From assembly GCA_023101505.1 (NCBI GenBank), contig LVZA01000001.1:1054001-1118000 (forward strand): DNA of 64,000 bases, given 5' to 3'. Position 1 is the stretch's first letter; each line of letters starts with the position of its first letter. Below, piece by piece: positions 60,468 to 64,000 of this stretch. The DNA is from Pasteurellaceae bacterium Pebbles2. Lineage in GTDB: Bacteria > Pseudomonadota > Gammaproteobacteria > Enterobacterales > Pasteurellaceae. The notes beneath the pieces were generated by a model. It was not told the origin of the DNA. It saw nothing but the letters and a program-made list of their open reading frames with translations, and did not search any database. A program made the translations under genes and the position numbers.

Positions 60468-61402
60468 CTTTGTAAAAAACGTTGAATTTCGGCTAATGCC
60501 ATCGCTCGGCGTTGGTCTTGCTCAAACAAAATTTCGTGTTTGGCGTGAGGGATTTTGATTAATTTTCCCTGTGGCAAAAGTGCGGTGAATTTTGCGAGAT
60601 TTTTGTTATCGACGATTTTTTCTTGTTCAGCTTCTAAGATAAGCACAGGAGTTTCAATGCGGGGCAAAATTTTCGGCAGTTTTTTAATCGCTTGCAAACA
60701 CAAATGCACCCAGCGGAAAGTTGGGCCGCCCAAATGAATTTCCGTGTGTTTTTGGTTGATAATATTCATTAAACGCATACGAGTTTTACACAAACTCAAA
60801 TCATTTTTGTGCAAATTTACCGGCTGATAATGGCTTTTACCGAACACATAACGTTCGCCTTGCCCCAGCAAAATCATTAGACTAAGCAGAATTTCATCAC
60901 GCACAGGGTGTTTTAATGGCACACCAAAAAATGGCGAAGAAAACACCGCACTTTTAATTTGATGATCGAAGTTAGCGAGATAATAACTTGCAATCAGCGA
61001 GCCAAGCGAATGTGCCACAATCTGCTGCTGCGAATAAGCCCGAACTGCGGTGCAATTTTCGATAATTTTTGCCATATCATCGGCATAAAAGCGAAATTCG
61101 TCCAAATGCCCTTTTTCCGTATCTTTTAGTAACCGATCAGAATAACCTTGACCACGGTGATCGAACACCAATACGTCGTAGCCTTGTTGATAAAATTCGT
61201 AGGCTGGTTCAGTCCATTTCAGGATATTTTCTGCACGACCGTTGACTAAAATAATGAGCTTTTCGCTTGGGGTGGTGTGAGTTAAATGACGATAGGCTAA
61301 GCGACAATTTCGGTTTCCGTTGATGTATTGGATTGGGAATTGTTCTGCGAAGGGTTTTAGGGTTTTTAGGGCGTATTGGGTTAGGTTTTGGGTTGGGTGC
61401 AT
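60464..61402 (-). CDS. pldB: Lysophospholipase L2-like alpha/beta hydrolase
   Basis: PldB-type enzymes hydrolyse lysophospholipids at the inner membrane. The 312-residue protein has an alpha/beta hydrolase fold with VFDHRGQGYSDRLL, the nucleophile elbow VAHSLGSLI, and the late acid and histidine in PVLILEAEQEKIVDNKN and PHAKHEILFE. I start at 61402 (MHPTQNLTQYALK); the longer frame runs into an unrelated intergenic repeat. Confidence 0.88.
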   Translation of the reverse strand: MHPTQNLTQYALKTLKPFAEQFPIQYINGNRNCRLAYRHLTHTTPSEKLIILVNGRAENILKWTEPAYEFYQQGYDVLVFDHRGQGYSDRLLKDTEKGHLDEFRFYADDMAKIIENCTAVRAYSQQQIVAHSLGSLIASYYLANFDHQIKSAVFSSPFFGVPLKHPVRDEILLSLMILLGQGERYVFGKSHYQPVNLHKNDLSLCKTRMRLMNIINQKHTEIHLGGPTFRWVHLCLQAIKKLPKILPRIETPVLILEAEQEKIVDNKNLAKFTALLPQGKLIKIPHAKHEILFEQDQRRAMALAEIQRFLQS

Positions 61403-61453
61403 TTTTTCAATATTTCTGTTGTTATTTAGATCGGGTTTCGCCGATGGCGACCA

Positions 61454-61596
61454 TACTTTCTTTTGCTCGCACAAAAGAAAGTAGGCAAAGAAAATGCGCC
61501 CCGACTTCACCGCTTTTCTTTGCTCGTTTGGCATTTTCTTAACGCTAAATTTTGAACTCACTTCGCTCAAACAGGCAAAATTTAGCTAAAAATGCC
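61454..61596. repeat. Intergenic palindromic element upstream of pldB
   Basis: Two inverted repeats lie in a gene-free stretch. A perfect 12-bp stem (TACTTTCTTTTG/CAAAAGAAAGTA, 61454-61465 and 61472-61483) is followed by a composite stem with GGCATTTT plus GCTAAATTTTG (61530-61554) against CAAAATTTAGC plus AAAATGCC (61576-61596). It looks like a dispersed intergenic repeat of the type common in this family, but copies elsewhere cannot be checked here. Confidence 0.55.
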
Positions 61597-61628
61597 AAGT
61601 CGCAAAGGCGGTTCAGACGGGGGTAAGT

Positions 61629-61660
61629 AAAAAGTGCGGTGAAAAATACCGCACTTTTTT
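61629..61660 (-). terminator. Terminator after asd from an uptake-word pair
   Basis: Arms AAAAAGTGCGGT and ACCGCACTTTTT with a 7-nt loop, immediately after the asd stop. Confidence 0.75.
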
Positions 61661-61663
61661 TAA

Positions 61664-62779
61664 TTAAGCCACTAACTGTTTTAAAATACGACGAACAGGC
61701 TCTGCCGCGCCCCATAATAATTGGTCGCCGACGGTGAATGCTGCGAGGTAATCGCCGCCCATTGCTAATTTACGTAAACGTCCCACAGGTACGCTTAATG
61801 TGCCTGTTACTTTCGCAGGGGTTAATTCACGTAAAGTGGTTTCTTTGTCGTTTGGAATGACTTTTACCCATTCGTTATGTGAAGCGATGATTTGCTCGAT
61901 TTCCGCTAATGGTAAATCTTTTTTGAGCTTAATGGTGAATGCTTGACTGTGGCAACGTAATGCCCCGATACGCACGCATAGACCGTCCACAGGGATTGGG
62001 TTGTCGCTTAAACCTAAGATTTTGTTGGTTTCTGCGTAGCCTTTCCATTCTTCTTTGGTTTGTCCTGTTTCAGGTAATAATTTGTCGATCCAAGGAATGA
62101 GTGAGCCACCGAGTGCTGCACCGAAGTTTTCGGTTGGGAAGTCGTCGGCACGCATTTTTGCGGTTACTTTGCGTTCAATGTCTAAAATTGATGACGCTGG
62201 GTTGGCTAATTCTGCGTTTACGCTGTTTTCTAATTGCCCCATTTGTGAAAGCAATTCACGCATATTTTTTGCACCCGCACCTGAAGCTGCTTGGTAAGTT
62301 GCCACAGACACCCATTCCACTAAATCTTTTTCGAATAAACCGCCGATAGCCATTAACATTAGGCTCACGGTGCAGTTACCGCCAACGAATGTTTTGATGC
62401 CTTTTTTCAAGCCGTCTGAAATCACGTTTTGGTTTACAGGGTCTAATACGATGATTGCGTCATCTTTCATACGAAGTGCAGAAGCTGCATCGATCCAGTA
62501 GCCGTTCCAGCCAGTTGCTTTTAATTTTGGATACACTTCATTGGTGTAATCGCCGCCTTGGCAGGTTACGATGATGTCTAATTTTTGTAATTCTGCAATA
62601 TCAAAGGCATTTTTAAGTTCGCCTGCATCTTTGCCTGCAAAAACAGGGGCTTTTTGACCTGCTTGTGAAGTGGTGAAGAAGATTGGGTTAAGATTAGAAA
62701 AGTCATTCTCTTGAACCATACGATCCATTAAAACAGAACCGACCATTCCACGCCAACCGATAAAACCGACATTTTTCAT
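61664..62779 (-). CDS. asd: Aspartate-semialdehyde dehydrogenase
   Basis: Asd reduces aspartyl phosphate to the semialdehyde for lysine, methionine, threonine and diaminopimelate synthesis. The 371-residue protein has [18 protein letters not shown] (3-20), the nucleophile C136 in [10 protein letters not shown], and [13 protein letters not shown] with the substrate-binding residues. Confidence 0.97.
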   Translation of the reverse strand: MKNVGFIGWRGMVGSVLMDRMVQENDFSNLNPIFFTTSQAGQKAPVFAGKDAGELKNAFDIAELQKLDIIVTCQGGDYTNEVYPKLKATGWNGYWIDAASALRMKDDAIIVLDPVNQNVISDGLKKGIKTFVGGNCTVSLMLMAIGGLFEKDLVEWVSVATYQAASGAGAKNMRELLSQMGQLENSVNAELANPASSILDIERKVTAKMRADDFPTENFGAALGGSLIPWIDKLLPETGQTKEEWKGYAETNKILGLSDNPIPVDGLCVRIGALRCHSQAFTIKLKKDLPLAEIEQIIASHNEWVKVIPNDKETTLRELTPAKVTGTLSVPVGRLRKLAMGGDYLAAFTVGDQLLWGAAEPVRRILKQLVA

Positions 62780-62860
62780 ATTTGCATTCCTTAAATATTA
62801 TATTGTGTTTGAAAGTTCCATTAATTACAGATCAAGCAAGTAAAATCAAGTATTTTTATA

Positions 62861-62907
62861 AAAAAAATGGCAAAAACTGAGATGAATTTCAATTTTCGCC
62901 ATTTTTT
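62861..62907 (-). terminator. Hairpin after ftsX
   Basis: Arms AAAAAATGGC and GCCATTTTTT (62862-62871, 62898-62907) around a 26-nt loop, with an A-run on the plus strand, fit a leftward terminator. Confidence 0.5.
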
Positions 62908-62920
62908 GCGGTGTTTTGTA

Positions 62921-63847
62921 TTATTTATCTAACATTTTGATATGCCTTGTTGCAGCAATCCAAGCAGACGCATAACCGACGATAGAACAAATAATAAGCA
63001 AGAAAACAACTTCGGTTAAGCCTAAGCCGTTTAGCTCAAATTGTACGGCAAAAATATCTGTTACATATTTGACCGCACTTGTGAAATAACCAATCAATAA
63101 GCTACTGAAAAAACAGGCAAAAAATGCACCTAGAAAGCCATAAATAATTCCTGTGTAAAGGAATGGGCGTAGGATAAATTGATCTGTTGCACCTAATAAT
63201 TTCATTACTTTAATATTGGCTTGACTACTGTAAACATCGGAACGGATACTGTTGCCGATCACTAAAAATACCGCCAAAGTCATTAATACCGCACAGAAAA
63301 TAGCGACGTGAGCAATTAACCACGTTAATGCAGTGAGTTTTTCAAGCCAGTCATTATCCATTCGGACTTCTTCCACCCCTTTGATTTTCATCAGATTTTT
63401 GTGCAAATCCTGACGTTTTTCTGAGGCTTGATATTCATCATTTGGCTTAATCATTACCACTGCTGGCAATGGGTTGTCGTCTAAAATATCTAATTCTTCG
63501 CTAAAACCCGACCACGCTCTGAAATCCTTTAAACTTTCTTGGCGAGAAATATAATTTAGGCTTTCTACGCCTTGTTGTTCACGGATTTTTTCCACCACAT
63601 TATTCGCATCTTCAGCACTCAAATTTTTATGCAAATAGACCGTTAATTCTGTTTCTGGATAAAATTTTGTGGTGGCTTCGTGCGTGTTTTTCCACAATAA
63701 AAAACTGATTGTCGGAATGGTTAAAGACACGGAAATCACCAAAATAGTGAGCAATGTGCCGAATTTTCTTTTGACTAAATCCGCCCAAACATTACGCAAA
63801 ACATAGTGCATTTGTACCCAAAATGGGGCGTTTTGTTTTGAATTCAT
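62921..63847 (-). CDS. ftsX: Cell division protein FtsX
   Basis: FtsX is the membrane subunit of the ABC-like FtsEX complex that controls septal peptidoglycan hydrolases. The 308-residue protein has an N-terminal cytoplasmic segment, one helix (near 40-60), a periplasmic domain, and three C-terminal helices with VFLVIGNSIRSDVYSSQANIKVMKLLGATDQFILRPF. I use the ATG at 63847. It follows ftsE by 24 bp. Confidence 0.94.
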   Translation of the reverse strand: MNSKQNAPFWVQMHYVLRNVWADLVKRKFGTLLTILVISVSLTIPTISFLLWKNTHEATTKFYPETELTVYLHKNLSAEDANNVVEKIREQQGVESLNYISRQESLKDFRAWSGFSEELDILDDNPLPAVVMIKPNDEYQASEKRQDLHKNLMKIKGVEEVRMDNDWLEKLTALTWLIAHVAIFCAVLMTLAVFLVIGNSIRSDVYSSQANIKVMKLLGATDQFILRPFLYTGIIYGFLGAFFACFFSSLLIGYFTSAVKYVTDIFAVQFELNGLGLTEVVFLLIICSIVGYASAWIAATRHIKMLDK

Positions 63848-63871
63848 TTTATTTCTCCTAAATTGCACCCA

Positions 63872-64000
63872 TTAGCGTAAATAACCTTGCTCTAACACAA
63901 GGCACGGTTTTGGTTTTTGTTGCACCAACCCAAGGTTGTGGGTGGCGATGAGTACGGTCATTCCCATTCGATTAAAATCTTCAAATAAATTGAAAATGTC
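63872..64000 (-). CDS. ftsE: Cell division ATP-binding protein FtsE, C-terminal part only
   Basis: The last 42 codons (DIFNLFEDFNRMGMTVLIATHNLGL.., ending QGYLR) contain the ABC switch-histidine ATH region and the end of FtsE. The rest lies beyond position 64000. Confidence 0.92.
   Translation of the reverse strand, partial: DIFNLFEDFNRMGMTVLIATHNLGLVQQKPKPCLVLEQGYLR

Overview
The window looks like a chromosomal segment of a Pasteurellaceae bacterium. The 9-base Haemophilus-type DNA uptake word AAGTGCGGT (or its complement) recurs throughout positions 11.5-64 kb, often as inverted pairs that form intergenic terminators. The housekeeping gene neighbourhoods (mutY-yggX-mltC, thrU-tyrU-glyT-thrT-tuf, slyX/fkpA-yheO-tusDCB, asnA/asnC, ftsEX) match gamma-proteobacterial order. 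The species cannot be named from the sequence alone.

Region 1 (1-11,000) is the most distinctive part: a cluster for catabolism of the sulfosugar sulfoquinovose by the sulfo-Embden-Meyerhof-Parnas pathway. A leftward group encodes YihU (sulfolactaldehyde reductase), YihT (aldolase), YihQ (sulfoquinovosidase), YihS (isomerase) and a mutarotase. A rightward group encodes YihV (kinase) and the YihW repressor, followed by a three-gene TRAP transporter (DctQ, DctM, DctP) in the place where E. coli has the YihO/YihP carriers. Both rightward promoters carry CRP-like sites with identical spacing to a -10-like hexamer. The block is AT-rich, almost free of uptake words, and has two one-base frameshifts at homopolymers (mutarotase and dctM), so it looks acquired and possibly decaying.

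Region 2 (11.5-15.1 kb) holds tsaC, aroE, an mgtC-like gene, mlaA and yfbU. Region 3 (15.1-20.4 kb) is a urea locus: a urea transporter and ureABC, with no urease accessory genes in the window. Downstream lie an aldehyde dehydrogenase gene and a scrambled ureC fragment. The fragment is a mosaic of a nearly identical 111-bp copy of the local ureC 3' end and a second part about 89% identical that differs only synonymously, joined at an 8-bp microhomology.

Region 4 (20.5-45 kb) is mostly housekeeping: dusA, clcA-type channel, mazG, uspA, yqgE-yqgF, tkt, rlmJ, tRNA-Asn/Phe, mltC-yggX-mutY, trmB-yggL, corA, yihI, hemN, asnA/asnC, slyX, fkpA, yheO-tusDCB, satP, and the tRNA-tuf operon, then coaA. 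Region 5 (45-53 kb) holds nfsA and a fermentative C4-dicarboxylate set: the oadGAB sodium pump, dcuB and aspA, with CRP or CRP/FNR-like sites.

Region 6 (52.9-64 kb) contains hslVU, a lipoprotein, a VapBC-like toxin-antitoxin pair, a glycosyltransferase whose 5' end carries five-plus copies of a 7-bp repeat (CAATCAG) and is out of frame as sequenced (phase-variable, OFF), talB, mobB, an MFS transporter, a lysophospholipase, asd, ftsX and the end of ftsE.
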